Positions 24,036 through 36,603 of a stretch of DNA of 64,000 nt are shown piece after piece. This stretch comes from Begonia masoniana. Taxonomy: Eukaryota; Streptophyta; Magnoliopsida; Cucurbitales; Begoniaceae. Position numbers and translations under genes: made by a program. Within the stretch, counting starts at the first letter, position 1, and every line of letters starts with the position of its first letter. The stretch lies in contig CM039502.1 in the NCBI GenBank assembly GCA_022432975.1, forward strand, positions 4,516,375 through 4,580,374. The letters are read 5' to 3'. Under the pieces are notes generated by a model, which was not told the DNA's origin, searched no databases, and saw nothing but the letters and a program-made list of their open reading frames with translations.

Positions 24036-24453
24036 ACCCACGTCCAGAATCTAACTCAAAATTGATTACTTCCACGAACTCCAACGGAGTAATATTTCAC
24101 TATCAACCAAATAACACTCTCAATGGAATACCCATGAGGAAAGAAAATCAAGCACAAATTATTAAAATAATAAATTTTCCTACACTTTCTCAGCCCAAAC
24201 AGACCCAAAGTCAGAACAAACATGGAAGAAAGAGAGTTATCAACAGACATAAAGATCGCAAGCAACACAAATCTGATGTGGGTTTCCCAGAAAAATCAAA
24301 CTTTTTGCATCTTCGAAACAGATCTAAAACTATGATAGAAGACGCAGAAAATTAAACTGTTCTACGGATTTGTAAGTTTAATGGATTTAAAATCGGTGGT
24401 AACTGTAAAAACTTGAGAGAATGGGATTTGCTCTTTAATGGAGGGAAAGATAC

Positions 24454-24998
24454 CTGATTAGTAACCCGATACCGAATCCGAGCAACATCCGGCCGACAAT
24501 AAGCATCCAAACAGCATGAGCAAAGCCATTAATAATAGCACCGGCGCAGAAAAGGACACCGCCGAACAGCATAGACAAGCGCCGACCAATTTCCGGGTAA
24601 CCGTCGAGGCGACTAGAGAAGCAATCAGAGCCGCTAAATACAGAGACGACGTGAACAAGGTCAGGTTCTCATTGTCGTATTTGCAGTACTGGTTTGTTGA
24701 CTTGTCGTCATTCTTTTTTTGTAACACCTCCGGAAAAAACTTCCCCAGAAACGAATCCATCGTCGTCACGCCGCCTGCAAAACCACCATATCAGACTTTT
24801 AATCAGTCTGAGAAGAAACAAAAAAAAAAATCAAAGACTTTCACCTAATAAAAGAAAAATCACCTGAAATTCCAATATCGTAGCCAAAATGAGGCCACCC
24901 ATGGCGGCGACAATGCAAGTGATGGAGACATAAGGAGTAAGGTTCCCTGGATACTCCTTATTGGTGTGACCGGGATTAACTCCTCCGACGGCCGGCAT
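24454..24998 (-). pseudogene. STP-B: truncated hexose transporter (exons 1-2 only)
   Basis: It is a copy of STP-A exons 1 and 2 (24998-24864 and 24774-24454) with promoter, cut off in intron 2 at 24124 by the tandem-duplication junction, so helices 5-12 are absent. Three single-base deletions break the frame: in GLIFGYD (exon 1), in RKFGRR and in GIGFTNQ (exon 2), each inside a run of one base. The exon lengths are 135 and 321 instead of 136 and 323. It cannot make a transporter. Because all three changes are homopolymer deletions in a stretch rich in such differences, they may be sequence errors rather than mutations; the truncation stands either way. Confidence 0.85.
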
Positions 24999-26528
24999 CT
25001 TGTCGGACCAACCAATCAAAAGCAAAAACAGTAAGAACGGACGTCTATTCTTGAATCAGAGACAGACTGAACACCAAGAAGAAGACGAAGTAAGGGAGAA
25101 ATAGAGGATGAGGAGGAAGACCAAGAAGAAGAAGACCGATATATATAGAGAAAGTCGAGACTCTTTCTTAAATTAAATGTTTGATAGACGACTATGCTAG
25201 CTGTCCTATACATATGGTAACAATTATTAATTATGCAATTTCCTTAAATCTTCAATTTTATCCTTTATTTTTTGACTAATAATTTGAAGATTTTTATATT
25301 TAAATTAGAGATAAGTGAAGACATTATGGATAAAACATCATAACAAAATAAGGAAAATATTTATGGACTACACTAAATAATTAATCTTAGATGGTATATT
25401 GTCTTAAAATTTAAAAGAAAATCAAGAAAAGATTAGCAATTATAATTCAAATATTTAATTTTAGTTTTAAAAAATAAATAAATAAATTATTGAGACCAAA
25501 CAATGAACTTTACCATGGTAGTGTTTTGGTGGACGCATCATTATTGCTTAGAAAATCAGTTCGTCGGTGACAGTGAGTCAAAGTCAACAATGACACGTAG
25601 GATATTGAAGAGTAAGGAATTGAAACGAGATGCCGAGTCAGCAAATTAATACCAAAATTAACCCAAAATACGATGCCTTATCAGGTTTTGGATAACGTCG
25701 GAAAGAACACAGGCTTAATCGAGTTGGCTGGATCCACCGAGAAAGGCAAGGCAAGGCAACGCAGTTAATGTGATTAGATTTAATGAAGATTTAAGGTAGT
25801 AAAAAAGTTGATTCAAGACCACGTGACCATTTTAATTATCACTAAGATTGGATAATTAAAGCAATTAAATATGGCTTAATTTTCAAAACCATTGCCTAAT
25901 CAGGCCGAACTTAGACATTAATTAAAGTCATCTAAAGACTTTGTTATCATATTTTATCCCATCACATGTTTAACTTATTTAATTAGCTCTAAGGAAACAA
26001 TGTCTTCACTTAGGTCTAATTTAAGGAAAAACTATTTTCATATATATGACGTATGCTGCTTTTTAGAACTGAAGTTTTGAATATTTGACAATTATTGTGG
26101 GCTTAATTATACGTGATTATCAATAGCCGCATAAAAATCAAAGTCTATCAAATGATCAAATAAAAATGAATTTTAAAATTCAAATAAAACATGAGGTTAA
26201 CTATGGAGATACCTATTACCTATAATGATGTTTAAGTTTGATAAAAAAATAATAATTTAATCTAGCCACTAGATACAATATATGGTTATGATCTTTAAGT
26301 CAAATTGTGACTTATTTTAATATATTTTATTCTCTTAATCTGTGGTCTGCTGAAAGAATATAAATATTAAGGTTAAAGATTTATTTGGAGAAAATTCATT
26401 CTAACGTAAGAATCATCAATCTTAAGTTCGGTAACGATTTACAAGAAGTGCTAATAAGGTGATTTCATAGATACAAATATGTTCCACAACTATTTTGTTT
26501 TGAATTTTTAAAAAACTAGATAACTTTA

Positions 26529-27975
26529 TGTAACACCCGGTATTTTTGGCCAAGAAATTATCTCTCGAATTATCGAACGAGATTAGGTTTATATTAATAT
26601 AATGAATGTTTTGGTGAAAATTGTTGGAATGTTTAGTGGAAAACTAAACAAAAGTGTAACCAAACAAATCATTTAGTTAGAAAACCAATGGAGGGTAGTT
26701 TAGGTAGGAATTAAGGTTGGTGGGAGGAAGTCAATGGATGAGAGCCAGTGTTCAAGCTTGTTGAAGAAGCCAAACCCCCTCTCTCTCTTTCTATTCTCTA
26801 CGTGAAACCCTCATCATTTCTCTTATCTGTTTCTCTCCACTCCTCTCTGCATTCTCTCTCCTAGACGACGAACGACCATCGAAGCTCCTCTGATCTCCCC
26901 AGTTTCTTTCTATTTCGCTGCCTAAGGTAGTCATCTACTAAAGTTAACGAGTTTGGACAAGTTAACGTTAGTTTTCTTGAAGTTTTAGAGTTAATGTCCG
27001 ATCGTGCATGATGTAGATCAGTGGATCGCTGAGGACTTACAATCAAAGCTGCAACTCGCGGACAACAGGTAAGTTCATGCGCGTAGGTTGGCCCTTAAGG
27101 CCCTACATCATGGAGGTATTAAGTTCTGGTTGTCGGGTAGTTAGGTAATAGGTTATGTTCTAATTGAGATGTGTTTTATTTTATGTCTTGCTTTGTTATT
27201 CTGTCGCCTGTCTATGTTATGTTCCAGCACCGTAAATGTTCATGCATACACATTTTCTCTGAAAGTCATGCAAATATTTTCTGCACACGGTTTGAAGTTA
27301 AGAAAGATAAAACCTGTAATGTAATGTTTGGTTTAGTGTAGGACGAGGACTGATATTCTGTTCTGTATTACTGTACTGTATCTCTGTCATGTGCCTGATA
27401 GTGCACTTCTGTTATGCATGTTCCCCTAAAGCCCCACTTATACCCCCTGACAAATAAAGTAATGTTCTGTAATATCACTGTATTTCGAAAGATCATGCAT
27501 AGGCATATGCACTCACTGCATTATGTTCTTACTGAGCTTAGGCTCATAGTTGAACTCTCTGATGTAGTACGGATCCGTAGATGAAGATTTTTGTGCCTCA
27601 GGCCGACGAATAGGTGGTTGGTGGCACTAGCTTTCAGGGGTGGATTGCGGTAGCTAGACACATTTTCTACGAGAGAGATTGAGTGTTTATGTTTTTACAA
27701 TTTCTGTTTGGTGGAATTCTGAAGTTTATGTCAAGTTCTGTACAGTTTTTGAGATTTAAAACTATTACAGACTCTGTGTTGATATTTTACAACTATGTTT
27801 TGAATGAGTTTTTGAAGTTGAAGCTTTTTGTGTCAAGTGATGTTAACTGTCAAACAGAGAGGTAGTCGATCGATCGGTGAGATGTTGCCTCTTTTAAAAC
27901 TGCGTCCATTCTGCGTTTAAGGTTCATAACATCTACGTCCATTCTTCCTTTTAAAAAAATGTTGCCAATTGTGTT
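26529..27975 (+). repeat. 5' part of duplicated gypsy solo LTR (unit 2)
   Basis: It begins TGTAACACCCGG after CTTTA as at 17108 and follows that LTR to about 18565, then jumps into the expanded array. The LTR's 3' end (GGGGCGTCACA) is missing in this unit. Confidence 0.8.
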
Positions 27976-30900
27976 ATTTCTGTCGTCCACAGCTTCTGCA
28001 TTTCTGTCGTCCACAGCTTCTGCATTTCTGTCGTCCACAGCTTCTGCATTTCTGTCGTCCACAGCTTCTGCATTTCTGTCGTCCACAGCTTCTGCATTTC
28101 TGTCGTCCACAGCTTCTGCATTTCTGTCGTCCACAGCTTCTGCATTTCTGTCGTCCACAGCTTCTGCATTTCTGTCGTCCACAGCTTCTGCATTTCTGTC
28201 GTCCACAGCTTCTGCATTTCTGTCGTCCACAGCTTCTGCATTTCTGTCGTCCACAGCTTCTGCATTTCTGTCGTCCACAGCTTCTGCATTTCTGTCGTCC
28301 ACAGCTTCTGCATTTCTGTCGTCCACAGCTTCTGCATTTCTGTCGTCCACAGCTTCTGCATTTCTGTCGTCCACAGCTTCTGCATTTCTGTCGTCCACAG
28401 CTTCTGCATTTCTGTCGTCCACAGCTTCTGCATTTCTGTCGTCCACAGCTTCTGCATTTCTGTCGTCCACAGCTTCTGCATTTCTGTCGTCCACAGCTTC
28501 TGCATTTCTGTCGTCCACAGCTTCTGCATTTCTGTCGTCCACAGCTTCTGCATTTCTGTCGTCCACAGCTTCTGCATTTCTGTCGTCCACAGCTTCTGCA
28601 TTTCTGTCGTCCACAGCTTCTGCATTTCTGTCGTCCACAGCTTCTGCATTTCTGTCGTCCACAGCTTCTGCATTTCTGTCGTCCACAGCTTCTGCATTTC
28701 TGTCGTCCACAGCTTCTGCATTTCTGTCGTCCACAGCTTCTGCATTTCTGTCGTCCACAGCTTCTGCATTTCTGTCGTCCACAGCTTCTGCATTTCTGTC
28801 GTCCACAGCTTCTGCATTTCTGTCGTCCACAGCTTCTGCATTTCTGTCGTCCACAGCTTCTGCATTTCTGTCGTCCACAGCTTCTGCATTTCTGTCGTCC
28901 ACAGCTTCTGCATTTCTGTCGTCCACAGCTTCTGCATTTCTGTCGTCCACAGCTTCTGCATTTCTGTCGTCCACAGCTTCTGCATTTCTGTCGTCCACAG
29001 CTTCTGCATTTCTGTCGTCCACAGCTTCTGCATTTCTGTCGTCCACAGCTTCTGCATTTCTGTCGTCCACAGCTTCTGCATTTCTGTCGTCCACAGCTTC
29101 TGCATTTCTGTCGTCCACAGCTTCTGCATTTCTGTCGTCCACAGCTTCTGCATTTCTGTCGTCCACAGCTTCTGCATTTCTGTCGTCCACAGCTTCTGCA
29201 TTTCTGTCGTCCACAGCTTCTGCATTTCTGTCGTCCACAGCTTCTGCATTTCTGTCGTCCACAGCTTCTGCATTTCTGTCGTCCACAGCTTCTGCATTTC
29301 TGTCGTCCACAGCTTCTGCATTTCTGTCGTCCACAGCTTCTGCATTTCTGTCGTCCACAGCTTCTGCATTTCTGTCGTCCACAGCTTCTGCATTTCTGTC
29401 GTCCACAGCTTCTGCATTTCTGTCGTCCACAGCTTCTGCATTTCTGTCGTCCACAGCTTCTGCATTTCTGTCGTCCACAGCTTCTGCATTTCTGTCGTCC
29501 ACAGCTTCTGCATTTCTGTCGTCCACAGCTTCTGCATTTCTGTCGTCCACAGCTTCTGCATTTCTGTCGTCCACAGCTTCTGCATTTCTGTCGTCCACAG
29601 CTTCTGCATTTCTGTCGTCCACAGCTTCTGCATTTCTGTCGTCCACAGCTTCTGCATTTCTGTCGTCCACAGCTTCTGCATTTCTGTCGTCCACAGCTTC
29701 TGCATTTCTGTCGTCCACAGCTTCTGCATTTCTGTCGTCCACAGCTTCTGCATTTCTGTCGTCCACAGCTTCTGCATTTCTGTCGTCCACAGCTTCTGCA
29801 TTTCTGTCGTCCACAGCTTCTGCATTTCTGTCGTCCACAGCTTCTGCATTTCTGTCGTCCACAGCTTCTGCATTTCTGTCGTCCACAGCTTCTGCATTTC
29901 TGTCGTCCACAGCTTCTGCATTTCTGTCGTCCACAGCTTCTGCATTTCTGTCGTCCACAGCTTCTGCATTTCTGTCGTCCACAGCTTCTGCATTTCTGTC
30001 GTCCACAGCTTCTGCATTTCTGTCGTCCACAGCTTCTGCATTTCTGTCGTCCACAGCTTCTGCATTTCTGTCGTCCACAGCTTCTGCATTTCTGTCGTCC
30101 ACAGCTTCTGCATTTCTGTCGTCCACAGCTTCTGCATTTCTGTCGTCCACAGCTTCTGCATTTCTGTCGTCCACAGCTTCTGCATTTCTGTCGTCCACAG
30201 CTTCTGCATTTCTGTCGTCCACAGCTTCTGCATTTCTGTCGTCCACAGCTTCTGCATTTCTGTCGTCCACAGCTTCTGCATTTCTGTCGTCCACAGCTTC
30301 TGCATTTCTGTCGTCCACAGCTTCTGCATTTCTGTCGTCCACAGCTTCTGCATTTCTGTCGTCCACAGCTTCTGCATTTCTGTCGTCCACAGCTTCTGCA
30401 TTTCTGTCGTCCACAGCTTCTGCATTTCTGTCGTCCACAGCTTCTGCATTTCTGTCGTCCACAGCTTCTGCATTTCTGTCGTCCACAGCTTCTGCATTTC
30501 TGTCGTCCACAGCTTCTGCATTTCTGTCGTCCACAGCTTCTGCATTTCTGTCGTCCACAGCTTCTGCATTTCTGTCGTCCACAGCTTCTGCATTTCTGTC
30601 GTCCACAGCTTCTGCATTTCTGTCGTCCACAGCTTCTGCATTTCTGTCGTCCACAGCTTCTGCATTTCTGTCGTCCACAGCTTCTGCATTCTGTCGTCCA
30701 CAGCTTCTGCATTTCTGTCGTCCACAGCTTCTGCATTTCTGTCGTCCACAGCTTCTGCATTTCTGTCGTCCACAGCTTCTGCATTTCTGTCGTCCACAGC
30801 TTCTGCATTTCTGTCGTCCACAGCTTCTGCATTTCTGTCGTCCACAGCTTCTGCATTTCTGTCGTCCACAGCTTCTGCATTTCTGTCGTCCACAGCTTCT

Positions 30901-31516
30901 GCATTTCTGTCGTCCACAGCTTCTGCATTTCTGTCGTCCACAGCTTCTGCATTTCTGTCGTCCACAGCTTCTGCATTTCTGTCGTCCACAGCTTCTGCAT
31001 TTCTGTCGTCCACAGCTTCTGCATTTCTGTCGTCCACAGCTTCTGCATTTCTGTCGTCCACAGCTTCTGCATTTCTGTCGTCCACAGCTTCTGCATTTCT
31101 GTCGTCCACAGCTTCTGCATTTCTGTCGTCCACAGCTTCTGCATTTCTGTCGTCCACAGCTTCTGCATTTCTGTCGTCCACAGCTTCTGCATTTCTGTCG
31201 TCCACAGCTTCTGCATTTCTGTCGTCCACAGCTTCTGCATTTCTGTCGTCCACAGCTTCTGCATTTCTGTCGTCCACAGCTTCTGCATTTCTGTCGTCCA
31301 CAGCTTCTGCATTTCTGTCGTCCACAGCTTCTGCATTTCTGTCGTCCACAGCTTCTGCATTTCTGTCGTCCACAGCTTCTGCATTTCTGTCGTCCACAGC
31401 TTCTGCATTTCTGTCGTCCACAGCTTCTGCATTTCTGTCGTCCACAGCTTCTGCATTTCTGTCGTCCACAGCTTCTGCATTTCTGTCGTCCACAGCTTCT
31501 GCATTTCTGTCGTCCA
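27976..31516 (+). repeat. Expanded 24-bp minisatellite, about 147 near-identical copies
   Basis: The unit CTTCTGCATTTCTGTCGTCC+ACAG is repeated for 3.5 kb. I saw one exception, a missing T near 30690, which shifts the frame. The unit is a multiple of three and has no stop codon in any of its six frames, so ORFs of 900-1270 codons run through it on both strands; their products would be monotonous octapeptide repeats (TASAFLSS, LLHFCRPQ, DDRNAEAV and so on) and none has a proper gene context. Copy 1 of this locus (19034-19273) has ten variable units; here a single variant has taken over. Real expansion, or a collapsed/repeated consensus in assembly, are both possible. Confidence 0.9.
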
Positions 31517-31523
31517 TTCTGCC

Positions 31524-31970
<447 letters not shown>

Positions 31971-34900
31971 TAATAATTCACGGCGAGCATAAATATGTAT
32001 TCTTGAGATAATTTTCAAAAAAACATTGATGATGATTGGAATTAAGACCACTTTACATAAACAAATTACAAATAAGGATGAGGCTATCACTTACAATCTT
32101 TACAACAGTATTTAATTCTTTTTTTTAATAAAAATATTTGTTTTTTTTTTCAAAAATAAAACTTTTCCAAAATGAAATGAAACAAATATCTTGACCTTGA
32201 AGTCGACGGCCTGGCCCTTTGCTCCACTGTCTGAACCTACGACTTTTCCAACTTTAAACGGGTCCCATATTCCGTATTGTTCACACGTGCAATAAGAACT
32301 CCACTCGTCGTTCACACTTTCAATCCCGCTGAACAACAGCCGTCGCACGCGGAGGCGACGCTTCACGCCCTTTTTACCTTTGCCCTAGTTGCTACGTCAT
32401 TTTTCAACCAAAGATCCTAAACTTTCTCCTTAATTTTATACACTATAATTTTAATTTTCTGACCTAGAATTTGTGCCACTAATTAAGTAACGTAATAATT
32501 AAAATAAAATATAACATTAGAGCGTATCATTAAAAAGTAAATTTATTATTCATTTATTTATTAAATAAAAATATTAAGTTGATGACAAAACCATATTGAA
32601 AAATTAAAATAAGACTATGAATACGAAACAAATTATATTTTAAATGTGGTTAATTTGTGGGATAAGGTAGAATAATCTCTTAATTGGCTGTTGTTCTTGG
32701 CATTTATCCATATATATTTTTTTATTATTTGGTCAACTATTTGCTTTAAAAGCTTGGCAAGTGACTGTTGACGAATCAAAGAAGGAGTGAACTACAGGGA
32801 TGAAAAAGAAACACATGATCTCATTGGATAAGAAGTTGCTTATACCCCATTTGCATTCTCCTACTTCTCTTACTTAAAAGGATAATCTTCAAACTAAATA
32901 GGTTGTCATGGGAACTAACTAAGTTTTAGTTAGTCTTGAGCTCATGATATTAAAATAGATCATTTGCTTAAGAAGTTTTTTAAAGGATAAAGTGCATATT
33001 ATTATTTAAATTTAGAGGTGAATAGTAAGTAAGATTTTCTATTTTTTTGGCAAATAAATGTATGAATTTAGGAACGTTAGAAATTAAGTATCCATCGTCA
33101 AGCTGTAGTAGTCAAAATCACATTTTTATCACGTAATCTTCTTTATCGAGTAATTTCCAAAAAAGAAATAATAAATTATTTAAGAAATCAACATATGAAT
33201 TTTGGTATCGTTACTACAATCACCTCTTAATTTAGTTTTTCAAGTTATTTTTTGTTGAAAATTGAAAAAATAGTAATGTTACGTCTATCTTCTATTTTTA
33301 CATTTTAATTTTTACCTTCTAAGATGACACTAATAATTAATATAATTAATTACTTATTCTAATTATTTGTAATCTATTATCTTAATTACACGAATTAATT
33401 AATGTCATGTTAAAAGGTAAAAGTAAAACAATTCTATTGCGTTATTTCTCTCTAGAAATCACCCAACATATAAGACTACGTGACAAAAACGTAATTTCTT
33501 TAACGAAAATTCTAACTACTGAGACTTAACAGTTAGTATCTCTAAGTTAGGGGAGGCTAATTTGACTAAAGATATTCTTGCTATTCTCTTTAAGTGTAAA
33601 GACCAATATATATTTCCCCTTACTTTAAAATTCAAAAACTATAAAATTTTGGAAAATTAAAAGATTAGAAAAGATATTTTGAGATTTGTTTCCAAATTTT
33701 AGTTTTTTTTTTTTTTTTTCTGTAAATATAATGCTGTTTGGTCCACCACCACAATCATTGACCTCTTAGTCCCAAGTTTCTTAAAATAATTATTTAATAT
33801 ATTAAAATAAAATATGATAATTCAAAAGACTTTTCTTCAAACAAAACGGTCTTTTTTGGGAGTCTAAAAATATCTGCTCAATTATATTATCAAGCTGGAA
33901 ATACTATTTTATATTATTTACATATTTATGTTCTAATAATTAATAAAAAAAATCTTTATAAAAAAGGGATTACGACAACAGATGGAAGTTGACATCAATT
34001 AAGTTTAGCTCGACTTTGTGGTCCTCTTTTCACATGTTACACTTCACACGTTACCAAGATTCACGACCATATTATTTCTTCTTTATTTTTCTTAAGCACG
34101 TGTATGACTTTATGATTAAAAATCCACTTGAATTCATCGAAATATTTAATTAAAATTAAAATAAACAGACACCCACATGAAATTATGTAGCCATAAAATT
34201 TATTATAATTAAACTATTTTAATTATAATAAATGGGTGGATCTTTTTTTTCATTAAGAACTAGCCGTTGGATCATTGAATGATATGACCGTTAGAAAATA
34301 GAAGAGCAAAACCTCATCATATTTAAATCGTCGTGCACATTAAATAATTTTAAAATGTGATATCAACTTCTCTTTTAAATGAAAGAAACCAGGCTGTTAA
34401 CTTTATATTAATAGAAATTCTTTGTTAACTTTATATTAATAGAAATTCTTAGTTAGTGATAGTTATAATATATGATTGATTATAAAATGATGTTACTAAA
34501 TTTACCTTCAATCGAATTGAGTGATTTAATTTGTATGACAATTAAAAAATGTTGAAATTAAATTATGTTGAAATTAAGAGCATCGAGAATCCATATTCAA
34601 ACACATGATCCCATCAAACTACTTGTTAAATTATTAAAGGTCATGAATTAGACGGAAGAGCAAATTAAGGGTAAATTAATTTTTTTACTTATATTGTAAA
34701 TCTATTTAAATTTACTTTTAATTGTTTTTTTAAGCAATGTTGTCAATGAGAAACCTATAGTTTTTCTCCGTATGTTAACATAATCTCACAACTACCACTT
34801 GTTTGGTGATTAGAGTTTTTAGTGCGTGGAGCTAGAGCCCACTAATATTTATATATTTATCGAACTCATGAGAGTTTTATTTATTATGGGATGTAATTAA

Positions 34901-35807
34901 TTTTTCATAATGAATAATGTCAAGTGATAAATATTGATCTATAAAAGTAATATAATAAATTACAGATAATTAAAATAAATTATTAATTATATTTAACACG
35001 TTAAAATATAAGATTAAAAATTAAACTAACATTATTCTTTCATTATAGATTGTACTTGCTTTTTTTGTATGTGATTAGACATCTCTGTTCTGTTTGTAAT
35101 TTTTTATTTAACTAAAATTTATACTATGATTTTTTCTATTTTTCTTTGCTACTACTATTTTAAGTTAACCATATAATCAATGTTTGAAACATTCTCCTTA
35201 GTATATAATTGTTGGAGGATGATCCTCTCTTTGATTTTATACAAAAGTCTGTTATGAAAAAGCCAATTAAGTATGTTATGTAGAAGTAGAAGTAGGACTG
35301 TAGGAGTGAAGACAATAGTCATGTTATTAAATTAACCTCAGTCCAAAGTACAAAATAGGCGTCAAAATAACTGCACATGTGACAGAGGCTTGCAGAAAAA
35401 GTTCAAATATTGTACAACAGATCATCATCATCATCTGTCAATGTCTTATCTTAATTTTTCACCCAAACCAGCTAATTACACTCGCCAAACATTTTCTTCC
35501 ACTTTCTCGAATGCGTACGTCTCTCTCTAGAGAGACCGAGAGAGAGAGACAAGTGAGAGAGAAGACTGACTTTCATGTCTGGAGTATCAGATGGGTCAGA
35601 GCTGTAGGTGACTTCTTAAAACTACTATTTTTGCCCCACTTCTTTTCATTACATCATTTTTACTCACCTCTAAATGTTTTGGCTTTCTAAATGTTCCAGC
35701 TGAGATAGAGCTTCTGTGCATCGATTAGGCCATGAATTGGAGAGGAAAATACTAGGAATCTTGAAGGGCTTTGCTACAACGTTGTCTCAAAGCAAATTCA
35801 ATTGGAC
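31971..35807. other. AT-rich intergenic DNA (copy of 20183-24035), no gene
   Basis: Same landmarks as the unit 1 copy, including the 28-bp direct repeat at about 34397-34452 and the GA-rich stretch at 35520-35565. No coding region recognised. Confidence 0.5.
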
Positions 35808-36301
35808 CCACGTCCAGAATCTAACTCAAAATTGATTACTTCCACGAAACTCCAACGAGAGTAATATTTCACTATCAACCAGAAATAACACTCTCATGTG
35901 ATTAACCTCTCTATTACAAGAATCAACACAAACCAAAAGATAACCTGAGATGCACATAGGACAAGACGAATCAAATACACCCCGATTCAATTCACAAATG
36001 AGAAACTCAACTCACAATAATCAAGTTGATCACTCCTCTTATCAGATCACCCAGAAATCTCACAAGCATCGACTCCAGTACAGAGAAAATACAAGAAAAG
36101 CAAACCCTAGCTTGAGAGGATGATCGCTGCCATAACCAAGAGAAGAAGGTACTCTATACCTTTTTAGGGTCACACTAACAAAAGAATATATATCAAAGCA
36201 ATGCAGCATCCAAGCCGTCCATCTTCATTTCAATCTGACGGTCAGAAATTTGGTCTAGTGTTTTTGGGCTCAATCAAATAATTGAGCTTCATTACATAAC
36301 A
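35808..36301 (-). repeat. 3' LTR of Copia-2 (truncated at its outer end)
   Basis: The inner edge on the minus strand is TGTTATGTAATG after the polypurine tract, close to TGTTATGTCGTG of Copia-3. It aligns with the split 5' LTR, but the last ~80 bases expected at the outer left end (present at 42346-42427) are absent. Confidence 0.7.
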
Positions 36302-36374
36302 AACTCCACCTTAAAGTCCAATCACTGGGTGTAAGATGGTTAATAGTGTATTGCTCTCATTGCTCAATTGACCA

Positions 36375-36598
36375 TAGACAAATCATCCGACATTCAACAA
36401 ATTTAAGCAATGCTTAAACTTGGAAGCTGTGATGATTTTAGTATCAATGTCTGAAGGATTATCCTCTATTGGGATCTTCAAAAGTTTCACTTTACCTGTA
36501 GAAATCAAATCTCTAACAAAATAGAATCTTACATCAATATGTTTAATCCTATCATGGTAAACAAGATTTTTGCTTAAATGATTAGTGCTTTGGTTATC
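36375..36598 (-). pseudogene. Copia-2 RNase H, C-terminal piece
   Basis: The minus strand reads DNQSTNHLSKN, RIKHIDVRFYFVRD and KFKHCLNL, the end of copia RNase H, including the conserved DNQ and KHID blocks. It is separated from the rest of the enzyme by the LTR inserted at 36604-38262. Confidence 0.75.
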
Positions 36599-36603
36599 AC
36601 AAT

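Larger units (their letters stand above)
14692..24123. repeat. Tandem duplication, unit 1 (9.4 kb)
   Basis: The stretch from STP intron 2 (GGAATACCCATGAGG at 14693) through the solo LTR and intergenic DNA to a partial copia LTR is repeated from 24124 on in the same orientation. The junction reads ...ACTCTCAA/TGGAATACCC, joining copia LTR sequence to STP intron sequence. The copia LTR fragment at 24036-24121 shows that the duplication postdates the Copia-2 insertion. Confidence 0.85.

Noticed and set aside
27976..31516. CRISPR-like array
   Set aside because: Units are contiguous with no unique spacers, and the DNA is from a plant nucleus.
32112..32366. 84-codon minus-strand ORF in intergenic unit 2
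   Set aside because: The frame is not preserved in the unit 1 copy (20330-20620), which has extra bases, and no homology was recognised.
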